Below, one piece after another: positions 24,852 through 34,164 of a stretch of DNA of 64,000 bases; positions within the stretch are counted from its first letter, which is position 1; the number at the start of each line of letters is the position of its first letter. This DNA is from Erythrobacter sp. (lineage in GTDB: Bacteria; Pseudomonadota; Alphaproteobacteria; Sphingomonadales; Sphingomonadaceae), in assembly GCA_009993635.1 (NCBI GenBank), contig JAACTC010000008.1, positions 278,809-342,808 on the forward strand, read 5' to 3'. A program made the position numbers and the translations under genes. Under the pieces are notes generated by a model that was given only the letters and a program-made list of their open reading frames with translations, was not told where the DNA came from and searched no databases.

Positions 24852-26255
24852 TCAACTTACCCGCTTGGAGGATGCCCCTAACACCCTTGGCGTCACCATC
24901 CAGACCGCGGCAATGGCCGCGAGGCTGGCGAGCGAAGGAACCCTCAACGGGTAGTCGACGAAGCTCCAAAGACCAAGGATTAAAATGGCCGACGCCCCGA
25001 ATAGCCCCAGCTGCACGCCGTAGCTGCCCGTGTGCCGCTGCTGCCACAGATAGGCCGCGCCACGGATGAAGGCCCACAGCACAAACAGGATCAGGATTGC
25101 CATCGGAATGCCGCCCTCCAGCAACCATTCGAGCCAGTCGTTATGGGCGTGGTTCCAGTATGCGAACGAGAGCATGTCGCTGGGCTCGTGAATCTTGAAG
25201 ATTTCCACGAAGGATCCGATGCCCGATCCCACCGGCAGATAGTCGCTCAGGCTGCCGGCGGTAATTTCCCACGCGCGCAGGCGCCCTTCTTCCGCCACGC
25301 TGCCTTCCGTGAAGCGATCCAGCGCCTGCGCCCGCCCGAAGATCACTGCCAGACAGCCGACGACCAGCAGCGAGAACACTCCCGCGACGGCGGGGACGAT
25401 CCATGTGGGTCCGACCTTGCGGCGCTTGATCTGGTCCGGTCTCGCCTGCCAGACGATCCAGCCCAGCAGCAGGCCCAGCACGGAGAGTGCAAGGCCCGTC
25501 CGCGAACCCGTTGCAAAGATCATCAGCAGCGCCAGCAGCACGCCGCCCGAACACAGCGCGACGACCAGCGTCTTGCGCGGCTCACGCGCGCGCGACGCGA
25601 TCAGGGCGAGCGCGGGGATCGCGATGCACAACAGCGCGGCAAAGTGGTTGCGGTTTGCGAACAGCCCGTTGGGGCTGCCTTGGCTGGACACGCGGTAGAG
25701 ATAGAAAGACGGGTTGAACCCGCTCCCCGCCTGCGCGATCCCCAGCAGGACGGCCAGCAACGCCCCGACGAGAATGGTATACAGCACCACCCGGTGTTTT
25801 TCGGGCGGCACCTGGATCGAAAGGACCATGACCGCCGCAGGCACCAGCATCGAATAGAACGCATTCCATCCGCGGAAGGGCACCATGGCAATTGGTCGCC
25901 ACACGTCCCCGAGGCCCGCCAGTTCCCCGGCTTCGACCGCGATTTCGCGGCCCGGCAGATTGGTCCAGATAAACGGCGGCAGGGGGATCAGGTGAATGAG
26001 GATCAGCCCGATGATCGCCCCCATCACGCCCAGCGGAAGCCGGTAGGCGCGCGCTTGCTGCAGGGTCAGGCCGTACAGGCCCAGCCCCAGGCAGATCGTG
26101 GCCAGCGGACGCAGGAAGATGAGAGAGACGACATCGCCGCGCGATGCACCGCCCATCAGAAAAGTAGCGAGAATCAGCCCGCAAAGCGTATAGAGTTGCC
26201 AGTTCTCGCGGAAATCCGCGCCGAAGTTCGCCTTGCGTGATTTGCGACGTGCCAT
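24852..26255 (-). CDS. O-antigen polymerase/ligase-like membrane protein
   Basis: Polytopic inner-membrane protein of 467 residues with about 11-12 hydrophobic segments and a large periplasmic loop. The Wzy_C signature is visible in the loop and after it: GSGIGSFVEIFKIHEP, then WNHAHNDWLEWLLEGGIP. This family covers both O-antigen ligases (WaaL) and Wzy polymerases. Its place beside wza and wzc favours a polymerase or an attachment enzyme for the exported polymer. A second, unrelated-looking Wzy candidate lies at 35332-36672. It ends 62 bases before the Wza start. Confidence 0.82.
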   Translation of the reverse strand: MARRKSRKANFGADFRENWQLYTLCGLILATFLMGGASRGDVVSLIFLRPLATICLGLGLYGLTLQQARAYRLPLGVMGAIIGLILIHLIPLPPFIWTNLPGREIAVEAGELAGLGDVWRPIAMVPFRGWNAFYSMLVPAAVMVLSIQVPPEKHRVVLYTILVGALLAVLLGIAQAGSGFNPSFYLYRVSSQGSPNGLFANRNHFAALLCIAIPALALIASRAREPRKTLVVALCSGGVLLALLMIFATGSRTGLALSVLGLLLGWIVWQARPDQIKRRKVGPTWIVPAVAGVFSLLVVGCLAVIFGRAQALDRFTEGSVAEEGRLRAWEITAGSLSDYLPVGSGIGSFVEIFKIHEPSDMLSFAYWNHAHNDWLEWLLEGGIPMAILILFVLWAFIRGAAYLWQQRHTGSYGVQLGLFGASAILILGLWSFVDYPLRVPSLASLAAIAAVWMVTPRVLGASSKRVS

Positions 26256-26261
26256 GGGCGC

Positions 26262-27392
26262 TTACTTCATCAGTCCCTTGCGGCGCATTTCCTCGAGGCT
26301 TGCCTCGTACGTGCTGGCCTGGGGGCCAGAGGCCTGCGCCCATGCCGCCAGCCGCGCTATGCCGGCTTCGAAATCATACGCGGGGACGAACCCCAGCTTT
26401 TCATGAATCTTCTGCATATCCGCATAGTTGTGCCGGATATCGCCGAGGCGGAAATTGCCGCTTACTTCGATCGGCACGTCGGCTTCGAGCAGTCGGGAAA
26501 GCGTTTTGGCCACGGTCATCACCGTAACCGGCACGCCTGTCCCCACGTTGAACACCTCGTTCGCCGCCGCCGGATGCTCCACCCCCAGCACGGTCGCCTC
26601 GACCACGTCGTCGACGAACACGAAGTCGCGGCTTTCCTCGCCATCCTCGAAGATGTTGATCGGTTTGCCCTGCATCATCAGGTTCGAGAAGATCGAGAGG
26701 ATGCCGGTATAGGGGTTGGACAGCGACTGGCCCGGCCCGAACACGTTCTGGTAGCGGAACGCGACGCCCTCGATCCCGATCGACGGGCACACCGTCATCA
26801 CCAGCTGTTCCTGCACCTGCTTTGTGATGCCGTAGACCGAGCTGGGGTGGATCTTCGAATCCTCGTCCGTCGCGACCAGTTCCAGCGCGCCATCCACGCC
26901 AGGGTGCTTCACTTCGAAATCACCGGTCGCCATGTCGGCCTCGGCCCGGTGTTCCGGATAGACGTAGCTGCCGTCGGGCGCGCGGTAGCGCCCTTCGCCG
27001 TAGATCGAGCGTGAGGACGCGACGACCACGCGCTTCACGCGGTGCTCGCTGTTGGCCAGAATATCGAGCAGCAGCGAGGTGCCGCCGATATTGACGTCGG
27101 AATAGCGTTCGATCTCGTACATAGACTGGCCGGTACCGGTCTCGGCAGCCAGGTGGACGACCGCTTCCTGCCCCTCGAGCGCGCGCTCCATCAGGGCGCG
27201 GTCGGTTACGGTGCCGCGAAGAAATTCGGTCTTGTCGGCGATGGCCCGATAGCCTTCGGACTGTTCGGGATCGTCGCCATGAACCTGCGGCAGCAGGCTA
27301 TCGAGCACTGTCACCTCATGGCCGTTTTCTACCAGGCGCAGCGCCAGGCGCGAGCCGATGAAGCCCGCGCCGCCGGTGATCAGCACTTTCAT
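26262..27392 (-). CDS. NAD-dependent sugar-nucleotide epimerase/dehydratase
   Basis: Extended SDR protein of 376 residues with [20 protein letters not shown], the serine region VVVASSRSIYGEGRYR, and YGITKQVQE as the YxxxK site. The SSRSIYGEG form and the insertion after it resemble WbiB-type dTDP-rhamnose 4-epimerases, but the substrate cannot be fixed from sequence. It overlaps the preceding unknown gene by four bases (ATGA), and the open frame that runs on to 27746 is an extension inside that gene. It ends six bases before the O-antigen-polymerase-like gene. Confidence 0.8.
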   Translation of the reverse strand: MKVLITGGAGFIGSRLALRLVENGHEVTVLDSLLPQVHGDDPEQSEGYRAIADKTEFLRGTVTDRALMERALEGQEAVVHLAAETGTGQSMYEIERYSDVNIGGTSLLLDILANSEHRVKRVVVASSRSIYGEGRYRAPDGSYVYPEHRAEADMATGDFEVKHPGVDGALELVATDEDSKIHPSSVYGITKQVQEQLVMTVCPSIGIEGVAFRYQNVFGPGQSLSNPYTGILSIFSNLMMQGKPINIFEDGEESRDFVFVDDVVEATVLGVEHPAAANEVFNVGTGVPVTVMTVAKTLSRLLEADVPIEVSGNFRLGDIRHNYADMQKIHEKLGFVPAYDFEAGIARLAAWAQASGPQASTYEASLEEMRRKGLMK

Positions 27393-28282
27393 GCGGGCAC
27401 TCCTTCGATAAGCGAGACGGTTTGCCTGATATTGCCCGGCGACGACGCGCCGAACACCACGGACTGCACGTTCAGCCGGTTGATGTAGTCGTAAGCCTCG
27501 ACCGGCGGCACGGCACCCGAAGCGAGCGTGGACATCGCCATCACCGGGTACTTGCCGCCATCGTTCTGTGCCAGCTGGGCCTCGTACTCCGCCACTCCGG
27601 GCGACATCAGGTAGCCGATCTTGTTGATCGAGGCGCAGATGACGACGTCCTCGATACCCCATTCGATCAGCTTGCGGCGCAACAGCGGCAGATTCTGCGT
27701 GATCAGGCCCGGATAGGCGCCGTATTTCTTCCGGATGTGCTGGCAATAGGCCACAAACGGTTCGGCCACGTCGTAACCCAGCATCAGGTCGACGATGATG
27801 TTCTGCAGGAACACCACCCGGATATCGAGATCGTGATAGATCTCCATCTCCTGGTCGACCAGCATCTTCATCAGCTTGACCGCGTCCATCGTGGCGACCG
27901 CCATCCCGCCGCTGACCATCTTGCCAAGCGCCGATTTGGCACCCTGCGCAAACAGCATTTCCTGCGCCGCGCCGACCATGCCCTTGTCGTTGACCATCGC
28001 CGCGTATTTGTGCGGGTAGGGGATGGAGGGATACCAGCGCAGGTGGCCGTACTTCGCCTTGTCCGCGCGGAAACGGTCGCAGATGCCCTTCGCGCGATCA
28101 TTGCTGTTGAGCATGATGCCTTCGACGCCCGCCTCGATCGCGTGATCGTAAACCGCCATCACATTGTCGAGCTTGGCAAAGCGTTCGGCGCGCTCCTGCG
28201 CCTTGTCCTGGCTCATGTGGTTGATGCCGAAGAACTGGTTGTCGCCGAATACGATCCGGTCGATGGGTTGGTGTGCGCTCAT
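27389..28282 (-). CDS. Conserved protein of unknown function, possible aldo-keto-reductase-like barrel
   Basis: The 297-residue product has no family I can name. It starts DRIVFGDNQFFGINHMSQD, continues with alternating hydrophobic strands and helices that suggest a TIM barrel (AIEAGVEGIMLNSNDR, RWYPSIPYPHKYAAM, IRVVFLQNIIVDLMLGYD, DVVICASINKIGYLMSPG), and ends VQSVVFGASSPGNIRQTV, which resembles the cofactor end of aldo-keto reductases. It is cytosolic. It is locked by 4-nt overlaps to a Gfo/Idh/MocA oxidoreductase upstream and an epimerase downstream, so it probably acts on the same sugar. The reductase idea is inference. Confidence 0.72.
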   Translation of the reverse strand: MSAHQPIDRIVFGDNQFFGINHMSQDKAQERAERFAKLDNVMAVYDHAIEAGVEGIMLNSNDRAKGICDRFRADKAKYGHLRWYPSIPYPHKYAAMVNDKGMVGAAQEMLFAQGAKSALGKMVSGGMAVATMDAVKLMKMLVDQEMEIYHDLDIRVVFLQNIIVDLMLGYDVAEPFVAYCQHIRKKYGAYPGLITQNLPLLRRKLIEWGIEDVVICASINKIGYLMSPGVAEYEAQLAQNDGGKYPVMAMSTLASGAVPPVEAYDYINRLNVQSVVFGASSPGNIRQTVSLIEGVPA

Positions 28283-29337
28283 GCGGCGTCTCCTGCAATG
28301 CGCGCCGCGTCGTCGGCGAACAGCTGTTCCATGACCTTCAGGTTGGCGGTAGCGTCGGCGAAGGTGCAGCGCGTAGGCGCATTGTCGCCCGCCTTGCTCG
28401 CGCGCACCGCGTCGATGAAATCGAACAGCTGGGCGGTGTATTCGATACCGCGCACGTAGAACGGCACGCTGGAGAACACATCGGTGATATAAAGCTGGTT
28501 CCAGCCCTGCTTGAGGCCGTGGGCGTCGTTCGCCTCGCTGAGGTAGACTTTCATCCCGTGCTGGTCGACCTGGATCTTGCCGGCCTTGCCGAAGATTTCG
28601 AACTTGTTGGTCGGCTTGCGATAGCTCGCGTCGGACCAGTTGACGTACAGCGTACCCGCCAGCCCGTTGCCGTAGAACAGGCTGGAGCTGACGATGTCTT
28701 CCACCGCCTTGGAATAGACCTTCGAAAGGCTGGTCCCGCCGACGCGATCGGGCGCCCCGAAGAAGTAGTTGATCAGGTCGATCGCGTGGCTCGCCATTTC
28801 GTAGACGGCGCCGCCGCCATTCGCATGGCTTGCGCGCCAGCCTGCTTCGCCGACGTCGCGCACGATCGTGCCGCTGAACATTTCGCTGCGGAAGCGCAAG
28901 GGTTCACCGATCAGGCCGTCCTCGACGAAGGCCTTCGCCTTGGTGAACATGTCGTTCCATCGATTGACGTAGCCGACCTGATTGACGAGGCCCGCCGCAT
29001 CGAAACCTTTGGCGAAACGATCCCCGTCGACCGAGTTCAGCATGAACGGCTTTTCGACGAACGCGTGCAGTTTCTTCTCCAGCACCGCGTCGAGGATTTC
29101 CGGGTTGAAGGCGGGCGGGGTGCACACCAGCACCGCGTCGAGCTCCTCGCCCTTCAGCAAGCCCTTGAAATCCTTGTACGTGCCGACCTTGGCATATTTG
29201 CCCAGCATGGTGGTGACCAGCTTGGAAGGGTCCGCCACCCCGGTGATGCGCGCATGATCGTGCGCGTTGGCGATCGAATAGTGCGTAATGCCCATGCGCC
29301 CGGCGCCAATAATGCCGAGCCTGAGAGGTGATGTCAT
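28279..29337 (-). CDS. Gfo/Idh/MocA family sugar oxidoreductase
   Basis: NAD(P)-dependent oxidoreductase of 352 residues. The Rossmann start is LRLGIIGAGRMGITHYSIA, the family EKP motif is in AFVEKPFMLNS, and the substrate-side GGGAVYEMASHAIDLINYFF is typical of members acting on nucleotide sugars. The last four bases overlap the next gene (ATGA). It is separated from the WecG-type gene upstream by 130 bases, the largest gap in this part of the block, which may hold an internal promoter. A keto-sugar intermediate is the expected substrate, but none can be named. Confidence 0.87.
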   Translation of the reverse strand: MTSPLRLGIIGAGRMGITHYSIANAHDHARITGVADPSKLVTTMLGKYAKVGTYKDFKGLLKGEELDAVLVCTPPAFNPEILDAVLEKKLHAFVEKPFMLNSVDGDRFAKGFDAAGLVNQVGYVNRWNDMFTKAKAFVEDGLIGEPLRFRSEMFSGTIVRDVGEAGWRASHANGGGAVYEMASHAIDLINYFFGAPDRVGGTSLSKVYSKAVEDIVSSSLFYGNGLAGTLYVNWSDASYRKPTNKFEIFGKAGKIQVDQHGMKVYLSEANDAHGLKQGWNQLYITDVFSSVPFYVRGIEYTAQLFDFIDAVRASKAGDNAPTRCTFADATANLKVMEQLFADDAARIAGDAA

Positions 29338-29467
29338 GGGAATGTCCGTCCGTTTCTTGCAAGACGCATACGGCCAAACGTGAAGGCCGCGGGTCTTCTA
29401 GTAATGTGAGGCTTCAAGTCAAAGTCAGCATACGTCCCGTGGTGCCCAGATGCCGCCTGATCAATGT

Positions 29468-30250
29468 TCAGCGAGACCCCGTGCCCTTGACCCGACCGCG
29501 CACGCCGCGCCCGATTGCGCCGAACATCCACGCGTAAGACCAGTACAGGCGCTTCGCCCGCGCACGCGGCTGGACGATCAGCCGGAACAGCCATTCCATC
29601 CCGGTCTTGCGGACGATCCACGGCGACCACGGAATGCGCCCGGAGTGATAATCGAAAGCTCCGCCCACGCCGACCATCCACGGCACCTCCGCTTCGTCGA
29701 GCAGGTCCGCGATCATCGCTTCCTGCTTGATGAGGCCAAGCCCGACCCACACGATGTCGGCCTTGCTCGCCTTGATGTCGGCAATCACCCCGGCGCGTTC
29801 TTCGGGGGTGAGGGGGCGGAAGGGCGGCTCGTAGATTCCCGCCACGATCATGCCGGGGAACTGGGCCGAAAGGCGCTCTCCCATTTCCCTGGCCGAACCG
29901 TCGTTGCCGCCAAGATAATAGTGCCGCCAGCCCCGCGATGCGCCGTAACGCGATGCGTCGAGTTGCAGGATCGGGCCGTTGTACCGCGCGACCTTGTCGC
30001 CCGCGGCCTTGGCTGCGATGATCACGCCGACCCCGTCGCACAGCGAAAAATCTGCGCCTTTCACGTAATCCCCGTGGGTCTGCAACCGGCGTGCGTGATA
30101 GATCGATTCGGTGTTGGTGATCGAGATGTAATGCCCGGTGGAGCGCGCCTTGATCGCGGCGTCCATCGCTTCGAGGATATCCTCGTGATCGTCGACGTCG
30201 ATCGGGAAGCCATCCACCATGACGCGTTCTTGCGGTGTCGCCTTACCCAT
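29468..30250 (-). CDS. WecG/TagA/CpsF family glycosyltransferase (GT26)
   Basis: Membrane-associated transferase of 260 residues. The family motifs are present: ISITNTESIYHARR, GADFSLCDGVGVIIAAK, RHYYLGGNDGSAREM, ADIVWVGLGLIKQEAMI and VGVGGAFDYHSGRI with the C-terminal RKTGMEWLFRLI. Members of this family use UDP-ManNAcA or UDP-ManNAc to extend a lipid-linked GlcNAc; that fits the wecB/wecC genes in this window. The ATG at 30250 is chosen; the open frame further upstream runs into the fcl gene, whose stop lies five bases away. Confidence 0.88.
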   Translation of the reverse strand: MGKATPQERVMVDGFPIDVDDHEDILEAMDAAIKARSTGHYISITNTESIYHARRLQTHGDYVKGADFSLCDGVGVIIAAKAAGDKVARYNGPILQLDASRYGASRGWRHYYLGGNDGSAREMGERLSAQFPGMIVAGIYEPPFRPLTPEERAGVIADIKASKADIVWVGLGLIKQEAMIADLLDEAEVPWMVGVGGAFDYHSGRIPWSPWIVRKTGMEWLFRLIVQPRARAKRLYWSYAWMFGAIGRGVRGRVKGTGSR

Positions 30251-30255
30251 CGCGG

Positions 30256-31227
30256 TCAGGCCACTTCGCGCATTTCGCCCGCGTCGAGCCTTTCGCGGAA
30301 CCACGCATAGGTCTGTTCGATGCCTTCGCGCAGGCCGTGGCTCGGCTTCCAGCCCAGCGCGTGCAGCTTGCTCGAATCGAGCAGCTTCTTGGGCGTTCCG
30401 TCCGGCTTCGAGGTGTCATGGACGATCTCGCCCTCGAACCCGACCACCTCGTTGACCAGCCGTACCAGATCGAGGATCGAGATATCCTCGCCGAAGCCGA
30501 CATTGACGTGGCTGTCGCCGGAATATTCCTTCATCAGGAACACGCAGGCGTCGGCCAAGTCGTCGACATGCAGGAACTCGCGCATGGCGGAGCCGGTGCC
30601 CCACATTTCCATCGTCGGATCGCCCGCCAGCTTGGCCTCGTGCGCCTTGCGGATGAGCGCGGGCAGCACGTGGCTGGACTTCAGGCTGAAATTGTCGCCG
30701 GGGCCATAGAGGTTGGTCGGCATGGCGGAGATGTAGTCGCGCCCGTGCTGCTTGCGATAGGCCTGGGCCAGCTTGATGCCGGCGATCTTGGCGATCGCAT
30801 ACCACTCGTTGGTCGGCTCGAGCGCGCCGGTCAGCAGTTCGTCCTCGCCCATCGGCTGGTTGGCGAACTTGGGGTAGATGCACGAAGAGCCGAGGAACAG
30901 CAGCTTTTCCGCATCGCTGCGGTGCGCGGCCTCGATCACGTTCGCCTCGATCATCAGGTTGTCGTACAGAAAATCGGCCGGGTAGGTGTCGTTCGCCAGG
31001 ATTCCGCCAACCTTGGCAGCGGCCACGAACACGGCATCGGGCCGCGTTTCGGCAAACCACGCGCGCACCGCCGCCTGGTCCATCAGGTCCAGCGTGTCGC
31101 GCGTTTCCGTAAGGATCTCGCAGTCTTCGCTCCGGAGGCGCCGGACAATCGCCGAACCCGCCATTCCGCGATGGCCGGCGACGAACACCCGCTTGCCTGC
31201 CAGATCGTATGTGCCGCCCAGTGCCAT
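30256..31227 (-). CDS. fcl: GDP-L-fucose synthase
   Basis: Epimerase-reductase of 323 residues that turns GDP-4-keto-6-deoxymannose into GDP-L-fucose with NADPH. It has RVFVAGHRGMAGSAIVRRL, FVAAAKVGGILANDTYPADF, LFLGSSCIYP and YAIAKIAGIKLAQAYRKQ, then MPTNLYGPGDNF. The start follows the gmd stop by four bases, and the two act in sequence. Confidence 0.93.
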   Translation of the reverse strand: MALGGTYDLAGKRVFVAGHRGMAGSAIVRRLRSEDCEILTETRDTLDLMDQAAVRAWFAETRPDAVFVAAAKVGGILANDTYPADFLYDNLMIEANVIEAAHRSDAEKLLFLGSSCIYPKFANQPMGEDELLTGALEPTNEWYAIAKIAGIKLAQAYRKQHGRDYISAMPTNLYGPGDNFSLKSSHVLPALIRKAHEAKLAGDPTMEMWGTGSAMREFLHVDDLADACVFLMKEYSGDSHVNVGFGEDISILDLVRLVNEVVGFEGEIVHDTSKPDGTPKKLLDSSKLHALGWKPSHGLREGIEQTYAWFRERLDAGEMREVA

Positions 31228-31231
31228 TGCG

Positions 31232-32287
31232 TCAGATATCCCCGAGGCCGGTTTCGTGGCGCATCAGTTTCATGTCGGCCTCGACCATTTCGCGCGCCAG
31301 TTCGCGCGGACCCGTATCGTGCGTCCAGCCGAGCTTTTCCTTCGCCTTGGTCGGGTCGCCCAGCAGCAGTTCGACTTCGGTGGGGCGGAAATAGGTGGGG
31401 TCGACTTCGATCAGGCAGCGACCGTCGGCATCGTAGCCCTTTTCGTCGACGCCTTCGCCGCGAAACTCGATCGCGATCCCGGCATCCTCGAACGCCCATT
31501 TCACGAAATCGCGCACGCTGGTGGTCTTGCCCGTCGCCAGCACGTAGTCGTCGGGTTCGTCCATCTGCATCATGATCCACATGCCGCGGACATATTCCTT
31601 GGCATGGCCCCAGTCGCGCTTGGCATCGAGATTGCCGAGATAGAGCTTGTCCTGCTTGCCAAGCGAGATGGCCGCCGCGGCGCGGGTGATCTTGCGCGTG
31701 ACGAAGGTTTCGCCGCGCATCGGGCTTTCGTGATTGAACAGGATGCCGTTGGACGCGTGCATGCCGTAAGCCTCACGGTAGTTCACCGTGATCCAGTAGG
31801 CGTAAAGCTTGGCTGCGGCGTAGGGGCTGCGCGGATAGAACGGCGTGGTCTCGCTCTGCGGGACTTCCTGCACCAGCCCGTACAGTTCCGAAGTGGACGC
31901 CTGATAGAATCGCGTCTTCTTCTCCATCCCGAGGATGCGGATCGCCTCGAGCAGCCGCAGCGTGCCGATGGCGTCGGCATTGCCGGTATATTCAGGCGTT
32001 TCGAAGCTGACCGCGACATGGCTCTGCGCTGCCAGGTTGTAGATCTCGTCAGGCTGCACTTCCTGCACGATGCGGATCAGGTTGGTGCTGTCGGTCAGGT
32101 CGCCATAATGCAGGACGAACCGCTGGTCCTTTTCGTGGGGATCCTGGTAGATGCCTTCGATCCGCTCGGTGTTGAACGAGGACGAGCGGCGCTTGACGCC
32201 GTGAACCTCGTACCCTTTTTCGAGCAGCAGGCGGGCCAGATAGGCACCGTCCTGCCCTGTCACGCCAGTGATCAGTGCTTTTTTCAT
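31232..32287 (-). CDS. gmd: GDP-mannose 4,6-dehydratase
   Basis: First enzyme from GDP-mannose to GDP-fucose or related 6-deoxysugars; 351 residues, the usual length. It has [75 protein letters not shown] and the active-site [18 protein letters not shown]. Its substrate would come from manC/manA at 59.7-61.5 kb. It is followed immediately by fcl. Confidence 0.96.
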   Translation of the reverse strand: MKKALITGVTGQDGAYLARLLLEKGYEVHGVKRRSSSFNTERIEGIYQDPHEKDQRFVLHYGDLTDSTNLIRIVQEVQPDEIYNLAAQSHVAVSFETPEYTGNADAIGTLRLLEAIRILGMEKKTRFYQASTSELYGLVQEVPQSETTPFYPRSPYAAAKLYAYWITVNYREAYGMHASNGILFNHESPMRGETFVTRKITRAAAAISLGKQDKLYLGNLDAKRDWGHAKEYVRGMWIMMQMDEPDDYVLATGKTTSVRDFVKWAFEDAGIAIEFRGEGVDEKGYDADGRCLIEVDPTYFRPTEVELLLGDPTKAKEKLGWTHDTGPRELAREMVEADMKLMRHETGLGDI

Positions 32288-32323
32288 CTTGGCTATCGCT
32301 ACCTTACTTGCCCGCTGCGCGTC

Positions 32324-33052
32324 TTAACGCCGGAAGTTCTCGCTGTTGAAGACCGGATCGTCGGCGCGGGCAAACATCAGGTCGACCTGCCACAATGCGC
32401 CGTCGAACGGCCGGTTCATCACATCGACCAGATGGGTCACCCTGAAGCCGCGCTCCGCCATGAAGGCGATCATCTCGTGAAACAGCAGCGTGTCCGGCGT
32501 ATGATGGAAGTTGTACGCCTCCATGACGACGTAGCGGGTCTGCTCCAGCGTCTTTTCCGCGCTCAACAGGATAGGCCGTTCGAAACCGTGGGTGTCGAAT
32601 TTGAGGAAATACGGCCCCGGCAGGTTGTATTGAGCTACCATGCCATCGATCGAGCGGACCGGAACCTGGCGCTTCGAACCTTCGCTGCCGTGGATCGAGC
32701 TGCCGTCGAGATCGTCCGTCACTGCGAGTTCGACCGTGCCGCCTTCGTCCTGCCCGGCCACCGCCATCTCGTAATCGTAGCGCGCGTGGTTTTTCTTCAG
32801 CGCCTCGAGGTAGGAGCGGCGCTCCTCAAGCGGTTCCACACCGATGACCTTGGCCTCCGGGAACAGCCTGAGAGCCGCGCGGCTCCAGTCGCCCTTGGCG
32901 GCACCCAGATCGATAATCCCGGAAATGCCATGGTCCCGCTTTGCCAGCCAGCGCAGCGCGGACTCCATGTCCAGACCCTTGCGGTAGAATTGTACTCCGG
33001 CGGGTGCGACCAGCCGATTGGCCAATCGCAGGAAATCTTTCTTCGCACTCAT
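32324..33052 (-). CDS. FkbM family methyltransferase
   Basis: SAM-dependent methyltransferase of 242 residues. The SAM site is GIIDLGAAKGDWSRAALRLF followed by KVIGVEPLEERR. The FkbM signature VRSIDGMVAQYN with the downstream FLKFDTHGFERPILL is present. FkbM proteins in polysaccharide loci O-methylate sugar residues, so it may cap or decorate the polymer. It stands 36 bases before gmd and 137 bases after the CgeB-like gene. Confidence 0.85.
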   Translation of the reverse strand: MSAKKDFLRLANRLVAPAGVQFYRKGLDMESALRWLAKRDHGISGIIDLGAAKGDWSRAALRLFPEAKVIGVEPLEERRSYLEALKKNHARYDYEMAVAGQDEGGTVELAVTDDLDGSSIHGSEGSKRQVPVRSIDGMVAQYNLPGPYFLKFDTHGFERPILLSAEKTLEQTRYVVMEAYNFHHTPDTLLFHEMIAFMAERGFRVTHLVDVMNRPFDGALWQVDLMFARADDPVFNSENFRR

Positions 33053-33189
33053 TGCAGCCCCCTTGCCGCCGAACGGACTTGCTTCGCCCGCTCAGGATGC
33101 CCGTCATGGCCTTCTGGCCCGATAGGAACCGCCCCCTACCCCCCCGGGCTGGCCTTGACAACGGATTTACTCCGTCGCTGCCCGCGGTG

Positions 33190-34164
33190 CTACGAAGCGC
33201 GATCGAGGCCTGCCGGGCCACCATTTGCAAGATGCAGCGCCCACTGATCGATGGAGAAGGCGCGCGTATCGAGGGACGAGGTGATCGGCGTGTGCAGGAA
33301 TTCGGGAATGCCGGAGAAATCGTAGCCGTCGATGACGTGAAAGCGATCCTCACGATAAAACGGCTCGTCCAGGATCCGGCGGTTGTCGGTCACGATCTTG
33401 CGTTCGGCACACATGTTCTCGATCAGCCGCATCGTATAGCCCGCCTGCCGATGGTTGGCGAAATCGAAGGTTCCGCGCGATCGCTCTATCAGGTCGATGA
33501 TGTCGCCGAAGCCCACGGAGGCGCCGGTCAGCTGGGGCATTGATCGCCCCTGTCGCCAAAGGCGCAGACGGCCGACCGGGCTGCAATACATGTGCAGGTG
33601 TGTCGTCAAATTCCTGTCATCGCAGAATTGCTGCAGCCGCTGGAGCGCATCGAAGCGATGGGCGGTCACGACCGTGCCAACGAAATAGAGATCGAAGTCC
33701 TTGGGCCGATCGCGGTCGATATCGAAATATGCGGGCGTCGCGAAAAGCGGCAGATACCCTATTCCCAGAGACCTGGCGTCCTCCGGGTCGAACGTGGCAG
33801 CGTAATCGAACAGGTCCAGCCAGGGGCGATAATCGTGGGTCGACAAAGAGTCCCAGTTGTACAGGACGAAGCGCGCCTGCGGATGCATGGCGCGCAGGGC
33901 ACGGACCGTGTCGGGCGCGACCTGATGGACCTGCACGAACAGGACCATGTCGTAGGCCTGCCCCTCGCTCGCCTGTGCGATCGAGCGGTGATAGCGATTG
34001 CGGCGGCCGGCATAGAGCGACGCGGCGGCCTTTTTCATGACCTTGCTTGGCAGATCGCCCTGTTCGATCGGATGGAAATCGATCTCGTGCCCGAGACGAC
34101 GAAACGCGGCGCAGATTTCTGCGGCGTAGCCATAGTAATCGAGGCCGACGAACAGGATCTTCAT
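33190..34164 (-). CDS. CgeB-like glycosyltransferase, copy A
   Basis: GT-B-type protein of 324 residues resembling the CgeB/DUF3880 group. The N-terminal half has MKILFVGLDYYGYAAEICAA and RFVLYNWDSLSTHDYRPW; the C-terminal half has FDFANHRQAGYTMRLIENMC and KIVTDNRRI. These blocks are shared nearly residue for residue with the next upstream gene, showing a tandem duplication followed by divergence. The two overlap by four bases (ATGA). It most likely adds one sugar of the repeat unit; donor and acceptor are unknown. Confidence 0.78.
   Translation of the reverse strand: MKILFVGLDYYGYAAEICAAFRRLGHEIDFHPIEQGDLPSKVMKKAAASLYAGRRNRYHRSIAQASEGQAYDMVLFVQVHQVAPDTVRALRAMHPQARFVLYNWDSLSTHDYRPWLDLFDYAATFDPEDARSLGIGYLPLFATPAYFDIDRDRPKDFDLYFVGTVVTAHRFDALQRLQQFCDDRNLTTHLHMYCSPVGRLRLWRQGRSMPQLTGASVGFGDIIDLIERSRGTFDFANHRQAGYTMRLIENMCAERKIVTDNRRILDEPFYREDRFHVIDGYDFSGIPEFLHTPITSSLDTRAFSIDQWALHLANGGPAGLDRAS

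Noticed and set aside
30986..33247. Plus-strand open frame of 753 codons opposite gmd and the FkbM gene
   Set aside because: It spans two well-identified minus-strand enzymes and carries no domain of its own.
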